A DNA stretch of 64,000 nucleotides from assembly GCA_964489835.1 (NCBI GenBank), contig CAZBBC010000001.1, positions 1-64,000 of the forward strand, given 5' to 3'. The position numbers and the translations under genes were made by a program. The stretch is from CAZBBC01 sp964489835 (GTDB taxonomy: Bacteria > Calditrichota > Calditrichia > JAJRVZ01). Shown here piece by piece: positions 34,158 to 43,501 of this stretch. The notes beneath the pieces were generated by a model, which was not told where the DNA came from, did no database searches, and saw only the letters and a list, made by a program, of their open reading frames with translations. Position 1 is the first letter of the stretch. The number at the start of each line of letters is the position of its first letter.

Positions 34158-37100
34158 CTATATAATTAACAAAGCAACTTTAAAAGAGCGAATTTCATAA
34201 GGTTTAATGACGAACGAGAACTGACACCCGGACGGTTCAATTTTATTGATGATATCTTCGATTAAATTCACTTCGGTCACGGAAACAATTTGCCGGTCAA
34301 AAGATACGGTAACAGTCTCTTGCTTGCCCGCGGATTCATAAATTCTTACTATCCAGTCATTATCATCTTCAGCTATTTTTAAAGCATTTAAAACCACCGA
34401 TTCCGGAGTCATCCATATAAATGAATGGGACGTTGGCAAAATACCTTTATGAGGGTTCGACTTCATTATCATTAATGGCTCATTAAATTCCAGTCCCCGA
34501 TGCACAACCTGTCCGTCAATAAAATCACCTTTATGTGGATATAATGCATATTTAAAACTGTGATAGCCTTTGTCGGCCATTGGATCGGGATCGGTAGGCG
34601 CCCGCAGAAGCGTGAGCCGGATGGTGTTTCCCTTAATATCGTAGCCATGCTTGCAATCATTAATGAGAGTGACACCATAATTGCCATCGGATAAATCAGC
34701 CCAACGCTGCGCCGGAACTTCATACCGGGCCTTTTCAAATGGCGTTTCAAAACCGGTGGGACGTTCAATGCTGCCGTAAGGAATTTCATACCGGGCAACT
34801 TTGGAATAAACGTCTACCGGAAAACCAACTTTTAATACTTTGTGTTCCTCCCACCACATGACATCATTGCGTACCTCTATATACGGTAAACCATCATAGA
34901 GTGATATATATTGAGTAAAGAATGAGCTGGGAAAATCTTCGGTTGGTTTCCTTTTATTATTACCAACAAAAGCATGGACAACTTTTATCGTCGCCCTGAC
35001 CGGGCCAAATTCTTCAAGTGTTACTTCCCGCGCCCGGTCAAGATCAAGCGGTTCTTTGCTAAATCTCATATTCCAGGCATCATGTGCATCATCCTCCAGA
35101 ATTTGAAGAATATTTCCTTTGGGCGTAACAAGAACCTGGCGATTATTGACCCGGTCATAGATTTCAGCGATTAGTCCGGAAATTTTATCTATCTTTACAC
35201 GAAGTGCCGTGTTTTCCATTTCTGATCGGTTAAATTTGAGGTGGTTTGCACCAATTCCCGGTTTTTGCTCCACGAGTCGATAAACGGAATAACCATAAGG
35301 CGGTATATTTTTTGCCATGAATAACAGGGTTTTGCTAATTACAGATTCCTCAATCTTTTGGACTGGTATCTCATTTCCTTCCAGATCCAGCACACACCAT
35401 TCCTTGTCCATATCCAAATCATCCAAGAGTAGTTTTACAGGACCATTACGGGTCCAGGAATGTGGATTAAAAATGATAAGAGGGTTTCCCGGTCCGCGAG
35501 TATCTATCTTTTGGGCCAGAAATTCAAAAGCCCTTTTTGTCACTAATCCGCCGATTTTTTCTGCCTGGGCATACTCCCTTTCAGTATCATGAGTAACAGC
35601 ATTGATTGATGTACCGGGTAGTACATCGTGAAATTGATTAAATAGAATGGTCCGCCAGACATTAAAAATTCTCTCCTTCGGATATTCATAACCATATTGC
35701 CTGGCAATTGATGCCAGTTTCTCCGCATTTTTAATCAGTACTTGTCCCTCACGGTTATGTTTTTTTGTTTTTGCCTGTGAGGTATAGCATCCCCGAAAGT
35801 GCTCCAGATAGAGTTCGCTATCCCAGGTTGGCAACTTTGATCTTTCATTCTTGGTAAGCGTATTAAAAAACTCATGAGAGCCGGTTAATTGAAGATCGGG
35901 AAATGCGGGTGCTATTTGTGCCCGCCGTGCCCGTTCTAACATTTCCATTGTTGGGCCACCCCCATGGTTTCCGACACCATAAAGAACAAGTTCTTTACCA
36001 ATATTCAATTCTTTTTTTTCTTCGGCTATAAAATCAACCAGTTGCTCGCCGTTTAAATCATGCATATAGCCATCACGGGGAATGTAGGCCATAACCTTAC
36101 TGCCGTCCGGCGCTTTCCACCAGAAAAAACGGTGGGGAAAATTTCGGGTATCATTTGGATCGACACGAATGGTGATAAAAGCTTCAATACCGGAACGGGC
36201 AAGAATTTGAGGAAGATTCCAATTGAAACCGAAACTATCCGGAATCCAGCATTCTTTAACATCTACACCAAATTTTTCCCGGAAATACCGTTTTGCATAG
36301 AGCGATTGTCTTACAAAGCTCTCGCCGGAGGGGAGATTTCCGTCTGGCTCACACCATTGACCACCAACGATTTCCCATTTTCCTTGTTTTACCTTTTCTT
36401 GAATTTCTCTAAACAGACCGGGATAATAATTTTCCATCCACTCATAGGCGTGCGCCTGACCCATACTGTACTTAAAATCCGGGAATCGTTTCATAATATT
36501 AAGAACCGATTCTGTTGTGTTCTTTAAGACCTCCACCGTTTCCACCCAGGGCCATTGCCAGGCCAGATCAATGTGAGAATAACCGGCACAAAAGAGATGA
36601 TATTTCTCCTGTACTTCAGCTTTTAAGTCCTGTAATAATTTCCCCTGTTTATCAAACTCCGCCAGAAAACCTTGCTCATCGCCATCAATGAATGCCTGGG
36701 ATTCAATAATATTATGGGCAACTTTGTTTATTTGCCTGATCCAGTGTTCCGGTTTTTCGCTTAATTCTCGGGCAACACGACGGGCTATCATTAATCCCCA
36801 AACTTTATCCTGTAATTTTTTCTGGAATTCAACCATATCGCTGAATTCGATCCGGTATTCGCTCACTTTTCCCCACCCGGGGCGATTGATACCTCGAACG
36901 GCAATAAGAAAATTATCTCCGGCATGAAGCTCTTCCGAAATAATGAATTCAGCGGTTCCCCATTCAAAGGAACCTAAAGAATCTCCATTTACAAATACCT
37001 CACCACCATTATCAATGTATAAAAATAACGTCATTTTTCTACCGATAAGTGAAAATCCGCCAATTTTCTCAGGAATGTTAACCCCACTACGAAACCAGAC

Positions 37101-37346
37101 ATTGGTGTTGGATTCCTTCCATTTAAATCCGGGAAACGTAAGCTCCCAATCGGAATCATCCAAATTCACGGATTCTCCACCGGGCTCACCGCCGATTTTA
37201 TATCTGAGCTCACCGACTCCACCAAAGGCAAGAAGATTAAGAATCTCCATTGCCTTCGTATCTTGAGAATAAAGCAGAGATGAAAAAGTGAGAGGTGTAA
37301 TAACAATAAGAATTGCAAACAACCGTAAGCATGAACGCTTTTGCAT
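34158..37346 (-). CDS. Secreted alpha-mannosidase-type glycoside hydrolase, GH38
   Basis: A 1062-residue protein with a signal peptide. Residues 35-170 form a beta domain (WFRSGVNIPEKIGG, MTLFLYIDNGGEVFVNGD) like a galactose-binding/PA14-type module. The GH38 barrel follows from about 250: SHIDLAWQWPW gives zinc ligands His258 and Asp260, WIPDSFGFNWNLPQIL gives nucleophile Asp370, and QFHDVLPGTS lies in the mid-domain. The C-terminal beta-rich half is as in GH38. Retaining alpha-mannosidases of this family release mannose from N-glycans or mannans, though other specificities exist. An AAAGG site precedes the ATG. It lies downstream of a second GH38-type gene. Confidence 0.92.
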   Translation of the reverse strand: MQKRSCLRLFAILIVITPLTFSSLLYSQDTKAMEILNLLAFGGVGELRYKIGGEPGGESVNLDDSDWELTFPGFKWKESNTNVWFRSGVNIPEKIGGFSLIGRKMTLFLYIDNGGEVFVNGDSLGSFEWGTAEFIISEELHAGDNFLIAVRGINRPGWGKVSEYRIEFSDMVEFQKKLQDKVWGLMIARRVARELSEKPEHWIRQINKVAHNIIESQAFIDGDEQGFLAEFDKQGKLLQDLKAEVQEKYHLFCAGYSHIDLAWQWPWVETVEVLKNTTESVLNIMKRFPDFKYSMGQAHAYEWMENYYPGLFREIQEKVKQGKWEIVGGQWCEPDGNLPSGESFVRQSLYAKRYFREKFGVDVKECWIPDSFGFNWNLPQILARSGIEAFITIRVDPNDTRNFPHRFFWWKAPDGSKVMAYIPRDGYMHDLNGEQLVDFIAEEKKELNIGKELVLYGVGNHGGGPTMEMLERARRAQIAPAFPDLQLTGSHEFFNTLTKNERSKLPTWDSELYLEHFRGCYTSQAKTKKHNREGQVLIKNAEKLASIARQYGYEYPKERIFNVWRTILFNQFHDVLPGTSINAVTHDTEREYAQAEKIGGLVTKRAFEFLAQKIDTRGPGNPLIIFNPHSWTRNGPVKLLLDDLDMDKEWCVLDLEGNEIPVQKIEESVISKTLLFMAKNIPPYGYSVYRLVEQKPGIGANHLKFNRSEMENTALRVKIDKISGLIAEIYDRVNNRQVLVTPKGNILQILEDDAHDAWNMRFSKEPLDLDRAREVTLEEFGPVRATIKVVHAFVGNNKRKPTEDFPSSFFTQYISLYDGLPYIEVRNDVMWWEEHKVLKVGFPVDVYSKVARYEIPYGSIERPTGFETPFEKARYEVPAQRWADLSDGNYGVTLINDCKHGYDIKGNTIRLTLLRAPTDPDPMADKGYHSFKYALYPHKGDFIDGQVVHRGLEFNEPLMIMKSNPHKGILPTSHSFIWMTPESVVLNALKIAEDDNDWIVRIYESAGKQETVTVSFDRQIVSVTEVNLIEDIINKIEPSGCQFSFVIKPYEIRSFKVALLII

Positions 37347-37445
37347 TTTATTACCTTTAGCTGATTATAAGGACGTTGTTTCTAAGAATTTAATCTTCCA
37401 TCATCAATAAAATTTTTATTTCCTGTCAACTGGTTTTATTCAAGA

Positions 37446-40400
37446 TCAAAGATCCATTGACAATTTTAAGAATTTGACCTCTAAAGGTTTAAAGTGGATC
37501 GAAGAAACATTTTTTAACAACGTTTCACCAAGAACATTCGCCTCATCAACGGATTTCACCTTTTTATTTCTAAATTTCCCTTCAACGGAAAGCGATGTTG
37601 ATTTGCCTTCAATCTCACGCAGGTGAAGGATGATACAATTTTTTAATGGTCTTGCTGATACAAGGACCAGATTTTCAGCATCAATTTTTAATGTCGACAA
37701 TGATTTTTCCCCAATGTCGCTATCTCCGGATGTAAAGACCCGCGCGACCAGGGGAACAGATGAATTCCATCCAAAACGTGTTGCTGCGATATTACTCGTG
37801 TCAGGGGTTGAGGTAAGAAAATAATTCCATCGAAATTCCCCCTCCTGAAAGGCACGAAAATTAGTGAACCAATAATTGTTCATCACCCAAGAAAAGATAT
37901 ATGGCGTATTGACTTCGGCAATGTACTGCCATTTGCCAAGATTAATATCTCCAAATTGTACCAGAGGGATTTGTTTACTTCCATAGATTATTTGTCCCTC
38001 GGGATTCCGGACTGCAGCAAAATTTTGGATCGTATGCCAATCCGATGAAGAACCCGGCAGCTGATTCACTCCCGGCTTAACCAGGCCTCCCTGTGCTTCA
38101 TAAACTATATGGGCATTTGGAAGATTTAATGGAAATGCGACATAACAAGCTTCAGCTTTTTCAACCCGCTTTTTATAAAGACAAAAATCCATTTCTATTC
38201 TTTTTTCCATCTCAAATAACTTGTATTCTATCTTTATTCTTTTGGATTCTTCTCCTGCTTCTGTTTCCGCAGATATTAGGGCTGATTTCCACAAAGGGCC
38301 CTTTAATATCTTTTCAATTTTGATGTTTTCTAGTCCCGTTCGTCTAAAAGCTTCCTTATTAAAATCCCTTGTTTTGAGGATTCTTTCATAAATAAATTGA
38401 CCCATTTTCCATGGCCCATCCGGATCAACCAGTTCCTGGATTAATTGTTTATCATATAAATTGGAAAGTGCTCCGGTTTCCGGATCAATCACCAACTGGT
38501 AATAGTCATTTTCAAGTGTTTTTCCACCGAAAGCAGACATATGTGGCTCTTTTCGCTTTCCTTCACCAATTTTTATTCGAAAGGAACGAAAACCCAGCGG
38601 AGGTATATTTTTAACCCATATGGTCCAATAGGTACCTTCACTACGGCTTTTTTCCGGCTGAGCAAATATTTCGGCACCGGTTTCACTATCAAGGATTTGA
38701 AATTGGGCATCAACAGGTAAAATTTCATGGTCGATAAAGAGTTTGATCAAGCCCGATCGCTGCCAATTAAGGGTATTATAAACAACAATTGTCGGATCCT
38801 CACTTCTCTGAATAAAAGGTTGTAGTAATCCAAGTGCCTCTTCCCGCAAAAGCCCCTCATTTTTAACAGATTCCCAAACATATGAGGATTTCTCCCCCCA
38901 CTGGATCATACTATTTTCAGACATTGGATTGCTTATGCTTTCAGACGATCCAAATGTATGTTCCTGATAAAACAAGAGGGCATCTTGAATGGTTGCTGTG
39001 CGAGCAATTGATTCAGGTGAAATTTCTGCTCCCATCAGTGATGCCATCGCTAGTAAACCCTGACTGACCTGTAAAGCATTTTGAGTTAGACGGGCTTCTG
39101 CTGTTTCCCGCGCAGCTGAACCAAATCCATCGGTCCACCAGTCAGGCCAGGCAACTTGATAGACGGGGAGTTCTTTTGCGTGGTGTTTTTCCAGAAATTG
39201 CAGGAACTCGTGCGCGGTAGCAATGCGCAACCGTGGCGATGTATAAGTATCGTTCCAGATCTTTACAAGATTACATGCTGCGGTTGAAGGCGGTGAGTTA
39301 TCTGTATGGTAACCAGAATAATTGACAACGATTTGATCAAATGGATAGTTTTTTTCTTCAAATAATTCTATATATTCTAATAATCCGGGTTCAAAAAAAT
39401 CCATATTGCCGTCATGCAGCTTCCAATAATTACCAACATGATAATGATCTGCCCGATGCGCGAGTACCCGTTTTCCTGATGGTGATTTCCACCAAAAAGC
39501 TGTCGGCTGGTCAAAGGGTAGGATTGATCGGGTTTCATTTATACCCATACTTACATATTTGATACCGATGTCGCTGAAATAATCGACAAGGCACCAACCG
39601 ATACCATTTACATCATTTTGCATGGCGGTATAGACAGGTAAGCCTGACTGTTTTATTTCCTTAATTGGTTGTAAAGAAGCTGCCAGGGCGCTTTCGGAGG
39701 ATAACTCAGACATATTTAAGAACATACCCGCGATTTCAATCCGTCCTTCTTTAACTCTTTTTTTAAGTCGTTCAATCTGTTGCGGTGGTCGGCGTTTTAG
39801 AAATTCCCTTACTGGCCAGGAAACTTCACAGGTCCAGCGAAATTTTGCATCATCGGGAAAGTTGTCAGTTAAATCGCAAAAATCTAAGGCATAATCTATA
39901 AATCGTAGATGCTCGGGCAGGATTTCAGTTTGCGGCCGTGTATATCCGATGTCGGTATGGACGTGTTGTACGAGATAAACAGTCCATGGGCGCACCCGAT
40001 GCAATATAACATCTTTTAATTCAAGATTATCTGTCAATGATTGTACTAAAATCTCTGCCGGACCGGTCTTTTTAATTACCGGTACTTTTAATTTGATGAT
40101 TTGTTTCCCGGGATCTAATCGCTCTAAAAATATTTTCTGGGCGGAGTCCCACGCGTCGTGCCTGATAGTCAAAACGACATTTTTTAACCCTCCTGAAAAT
40201 ATTTCCGCATTTATTATTTGACGTTCTCCTTCAGGGGTTTTTTGAATTAATGGGGTGGTTTTAATTTTAACTGTTTTTATTTTATTTTTTAATGGAAATG
40301 TTCGAAATGTCGATGTAATGATTTCTTCTCCGGGTTTATCATCCTCATTCACAACTTTAACGGATAATCCCCAGCCGCCGCCGCCCTGGTCGACTTTCAC

Positions 40401-40925
40401 CAGGAGAGGATTATTTCCCTTCATCAATATGATTTCGACCTGATCTTCAGCGGCATCAACCGTTCGCCCGACATGATGATCGTGAATCATCTGCCCGTTG
40501 AACCAAACCCGAACACCATCATTGCTTCGTATTTTGAGTAACGCTTTTAGTCTCTCCGGTGCTATAAGTTGGCAAAAGGCATAAGCCACTCCCGGTGCTT
40601 TCTTTTCTACTCCAAAAATTTCTATAAAATCCAACAATCCGGACGATTTACTAAAGGCTGTTTTCCATTTAATGGTGCGTCCGTCATCAAGGGTAATAAT
40701 ATCGTTTTCTTTGGGAATGGCATCCTTTTCCCCGCCGAACGAGACCAGATAATCCTTAAAATAGCCAAAGCATCCCTCATCATGAAAACCCGGTTGACCA
40801 TTAGGGAATGGGCCGGCAACGATCCAAACCGGACAGGTACCATTCTCGCGAAGAGGAAATGTTTCCCACTCTCCACCTATGGAAATTCCTGATAATAACA
40901 GTAAAAAAATGCCTATTTTTCTCAT
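37446..40925 (-). CDS. Secreted GH38-type (divergent, DUF5054-like) glycoside hydrolase
   Basis: The ATG at 40925 is preferred (GTGGAG upstream; signal peptide MRKIGIFLLLLSGISIGG); a GTG at 40937 is possible. The 1159-residue product has a beta-sandwich segment (about 110-200, LKIRSNDGVRVWFNGQM, like PA14/galactose-binding domains), a linker, then a GH38-type barrel: VQHVHTDIGYT supplies His and Asp ligands (about 323 and 325) and RWTCEVSWPVREFL follows. The nucleophile region reads MQNDVNGIGWCLVDYF, a divergent form of PDSFG. The protein belongs to the GH38 superfamily but not the classical subgroup, so specificity is open. Adjacent to the classical GH38 gene. Confidence 0.8.
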   Translation of the reverse strand: MRKIGIFLLLLSGISIGGEWETFPLRENGTCPVWIVAGPFPNGQPGFHDEGCFGYFKDYLVSFGGEKDAIPKENDIITLDDGRTIKWKTAFSKSSGLLDFIEIFGVEKKAPGVAYAFCQLIAPERLKALLKIRSNDGVRVWFNGQMIHDHHVGRTVDAAEDQVEIILMKGNNPLLVKVDQGGGGWGLSVKVVNEDDKPGEEIITSTFRTFPLKNKIKTVKIKTTPLIQKTPEGERQIINAEIFSGGLKNVVLTIRHDAWDSAQKIFLERLDPGKQIIKLKVPVIKKTGPAEILVQSLTDNLELKDVILHRVRPWTVYLVQHVHTDIGYTRPQTEILPEHLRFIDYALDFCDLTDNFPDDAKFRWTCEVSWPVREFLKRRPPQQIERLKKRVKEGRIEIAGMFLNMSELSSESALAASLQPIKEIKQSGLPVYTAMQNDVNGIGWCLVDYFSDIGIKYVSMGINETRSILPFDQPTAFWWKSPSGKRVLAHRADHYHVGNYWKLHDGNMDFFEPGLLEYIELFEEKNYPFDQIVVNYSGYHTDNSPPSTAACNLVKIWNDTYTSPRLRIATAHEFLQFLEKHHAKELPVYQVAWPDWWTDGFGSAARETAEARLTQNALQVSQGLLAMASLMGAEISPESIARTATIQDALLFYQEHTFGSSESISNPMSENSMIQWGEKSSYVWESVKNEGLLREEALGLLQPFIQRSEDPTIVVYNTLNWQRSGLIKLFIDHEILPVDAQFQILDSETGAEIFAQPEKSRSEGTYWTIWVKNIPPLGFRSFRIKIGEGKRKEPHMSAFGGKTLENDYYQLVIDPETGALSNLYDKQLIQELVDPDGPWKMGQFIYERILKTRDFNKEAFRRTGLENIKIEKILKGPLWKSALISAETEAGEESKRIKIEYKLFEMEKRIEMDFCLYKKRVEKAEACYVAFPLNLPNAHIVYEAQGGLVKPGVNQLPGSSSDWHTIQNFAAVRNPEGQIIYGSKQIPLVQFGDINLGKWQYIAEVNTPYIFSWVMNNYWFTNFRAFQEGEFRWNYFLTSTPDTSNIAATRFGWNSSVPLVARVFTSGDSDIGEKSLSTLKIDAENLVLVSARPLKNCIILHLREIEGKSTSLSVEGKFRNKKVKSVDEANVLGETLLKNVSSIHFKPLEVKFLKLSMDL

Positions 40926-40970
40926 ATCATTCTCCACATATTTTTAAGGATCGTGTAAAAAAATAACCTG

Positions 40971-43436
40971 TTAATTTTGCCATGGCATGATTATACCTAG
41001 CTCTTCCGGTGATTTTGGTATATAATATAAATCGAATTTCCACCAACTATAGCCGTGACGAGGGTAGTCCGATAAATATATTACTGCTGTAAAATCATTT
41101 TTATGTGACGGTTGTTCTAAAACAAACGGTCGATAGGAACGAGACTGGATATCTACCGGTATTACCGTTACCTGTTTTAGGGGTAGAGGATTTTTAAACT
41201 GATAGGTCATTTCAGCAATTTGATCATAGCGGAGATGTTCAATTTCCAAATTCCCTTCTCTTACTTTCACGAGATCGCGCCCATCAACTCTGGCTTCCCA
41301 ATGAAGGATTTGTACCGCATCCTTCTTATAGTCTTCTAAAATCTGGACATATTTCTTTTGCAGGTCGGAAATTATGGTTATTATTCCATCCTCATCCGGG
41401 GCGGTTGCTAATATTTTTTCTGCTTTGGGTAAATTCTCCAGCACTTGTTCCACATTTTTTACCAATTGTATCATTCCGTCCAATCTGTATACACAGCCAG
41501 GCATTTTGATAAATTTCGCCATCGTTTCTTTTAATTCTGATACCCGGTGGATTAATATCTCTTTAGTTTTTCCGATGGGTTTTTCTCTATATTCGAAATA
41601 GGCAAAAAATGTTTTTACATAAAGGTTATTTGTTTTAATCAGCCAGTAGGTGAGATTAAGCGCATTTTCAACATTTTGCGCCAGTTTTTGATCGCTGATT
41701 AATAATTTTGCGCCGGTGTATTTTATGACCATAGAATCGGCAATGCTTAAGCCGTGGTCAAGGTATAAAAGTGTTTCGTTTATCCAGGGACGGCAACGCA
41801 GATATATGGTTCGCAAAAATTCAATATGTTTTCTTCCGTTATCAAGTCTCGGCAATCCTTTGACGGGAAATGTTGTCAACCGTAAATGAGGAAGTGATCT
41901 AAAATCACCATAAGAAACGGGTTCAATATAGATACCATATTTATAGGCATTCGGTGATAATAAATAGATATCAGCCATCGGCGCTGCTGCTGTCTGACCA
42001 AAGCATATGGCAGTAAAATCTTTGACAATTTCTTTGATGTCTTCCCTGGGATTCCAGGCTAAGCGATATATGGTATAAGTGGTTACTGCTCCGGTATTCC
42101 AGTTTTCATCGGATGGAATAGCATAAGTTCCAAAATCAACCCCTTTCAAATTAGTTTTTTCCGATGCTAATATGGTTTCCATTCCTCCCTGGTAATAGGT
42201 TCCGGGGAAGGTCGGAAATGTACTTACACCGCTATGACTATGATAATCCAGAGTAGCCAATAAAAGGATCATGTTATGGGGGGTCAGGTTAAATGTAGGA
42301 TTATAGGGCTGGTGAAAATAACGATCTGTTGTACTGAGATAAGGAGACATATACAAATTTTTTACCGGAATATCATCTGTAAAAATATTTTTATATACCT
42401 CCGCCATTGAATGCTGCTCATGTGCGCTCGTCACCCAGGTGCGCTGGTAATAAATTTTATCAAATTCCCCAACCACAACATTATAAATCTTTTTTACAAA
42501 CGTTCGATACCTCTTTGCAAGGCTCCAATCACAACATTCTCCGTCATGCATTACATCAAAGGGTATATAAGTACCGCCCACCCGCGTTAATTCTCCTGTA
42601 CGTATTCTGATTCCATCGATTTCCGGCATTGTTTTCAAGAGTCGGCGATATTTTGCCTGCACAGCATCCCAAAAAGCGGGATCCTCCGGGGATAATGTTG
42701 CACCGAATTCTTTCATGAGTGTCGGATGATATGAAAATTCATCCTCATAAACGATAAATTTTAGATGTAAACGATGGGCATATTCTATCAACTGACGTAA
42801 TTCTTCCCTGTTTTTTGCATTATTCGTTTTCTCTGGTTCTGAATCCCAGGGAACAAGATTATTAACAGAGTAACCCCCATGAACCCAGGTCGCACTAACC
42901 CGCAACGCGTTTTGTATTGCTTCTTTTGTCCCTCCACCGGTAAAACGTATTTTTAGCTCTGGGATGCGCGTTATATTTATATCCGGTATCTTTTTGAACA
43001 CTTTCATCCGGTCCAAGATCCAATACAAACCATATACCTCTCCCAGGATTGATCCTCCGGAAACAGCCATTATTTTATTGCCATCGACAGTCGTTGTTAC
43101 AATCTCGTATCCCTGGGAATCTTCTATACCTTGCAGTTTTATTTTTCCCTTTTGGACCAATGATTTTGTGTAACTATTGCGAAGAGGCGAGCCAATCAGA
43201 ATTGAGTTCCCGGAAAGTTTTTGGTTGCTATCAAAAATCATTAATTTTGTTTCCATTTTTTGCCCTGATTTTTGTAGATCCTCCAGGGCAAGTTTGATTG
43301 CTTCATCTTCCATAAGCTGCCTATTTAAAACAATAAACCAGCGCTCGTTTTCCTGGCCATACAAAGATGAAAAACACATGAATAACGCAAATAATATCAA
43401 TATTTTAGTTTTAAATACCCATTTTCCCTTTGTCAT
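40971..43436 (-). CDS. Secreted putative glycoside hydrolase with GH67/GH20-like N-terminal domain
   Basis: An 821-residue protein with a signal peptide (KTKILILFALFMCFSSLYGQ). Residues 30-165 have the pattern of the alpha-glucuronidase (GH67)/GH20b N-terminal domain: SILIGSPLRNSY, SQGYEIVTTTVDGNKIMAVSGGSILGEVYGLYWILDRM. A barrel-like middle (IRFTGGGTKEAIQNALRVSATWVHGG... LHLKFIVYEDEFSYH) includes acidic residues in DGIRIRTGELTR that could be catalytic. The C terminus is helical then beta-rich. The precise family and substrate are unknown; the sequence may represent an undescribed subgroup. It sits within the GH38 locus. Confidence 0.65.
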   Translation of the reverse strand: MTKGKWVFKTKILILFALFMCFSSLYGQENERWFIVLNRQLMEDEAIKLALEDLQKSGQKMETKLMIFDSNQKLSGNSILIGSPLRNSYTKSLVQKGKIKLQGIEDSQGYEIVTTTVDGNKIMAVSGGSILGEVYGLYWILDRMKVFKKIPDINITRIPELKIRFTGGGTKEAIQNALRVSATWVHGGYSVNNLVPWDSEPEKTNNAKNREELRQLIEYAHRLHLKFIVYEDEFSYHPTLMKEFGATLSPEDPAFWDAVQAKYRRLLKTMPEIDGIRIRTGELTRVGGTYIPFDVMHDGECCDWSLAKRYRTFVKKIYNVVVGEFDKIYYQRTWVTSAHEQHSMAEVYKNIFTDDIPVKNLYMSPYLSTTDRYFHQPYNPTFNLTPHNMILLLATLDYHSHSGVSTFPTFPGTYYQGGMETILASEKTNLKGVDFGTYAIPSDENWNTGAVTTYTIYRLAWNPREDIKEIVKDFTAICFGQTAAAPMADIYLLSPNAYKYGIYIEPVSYGDFRSLPHLRLTTFPVKGLPRLDNGRKHIEFLRTIYLRCRPWINETLLYLDHGLSIADSMVIKYTGAKLLISDQKLAQNVENALNLTYWLIKTNNLYVKTFFAYFEYREKPIGKTKEILIHRVSELKETMAKFIKMPGCVYRLDGMIQLVKNVEQVLENLPKAEKILATAPDEDGIITIISDLQKKYVQILEDYKKDAVQILHWEARVDGRDLVKVREGNLEIEHLRYDQIAEMTYQFKNPLPLKQVTVIPVDIQSRSYRPFVLEQPSHKNDFTAVIYLSDYPRHGYSWWKFDLYYIPKSPEELGIIMPWQN

Positions 43437-43501
43437 AATGATAAACCCTTTCCACTAATTTTTATTCAATCCATGGATTTTTAAATATCATAAACATTTT
43501 T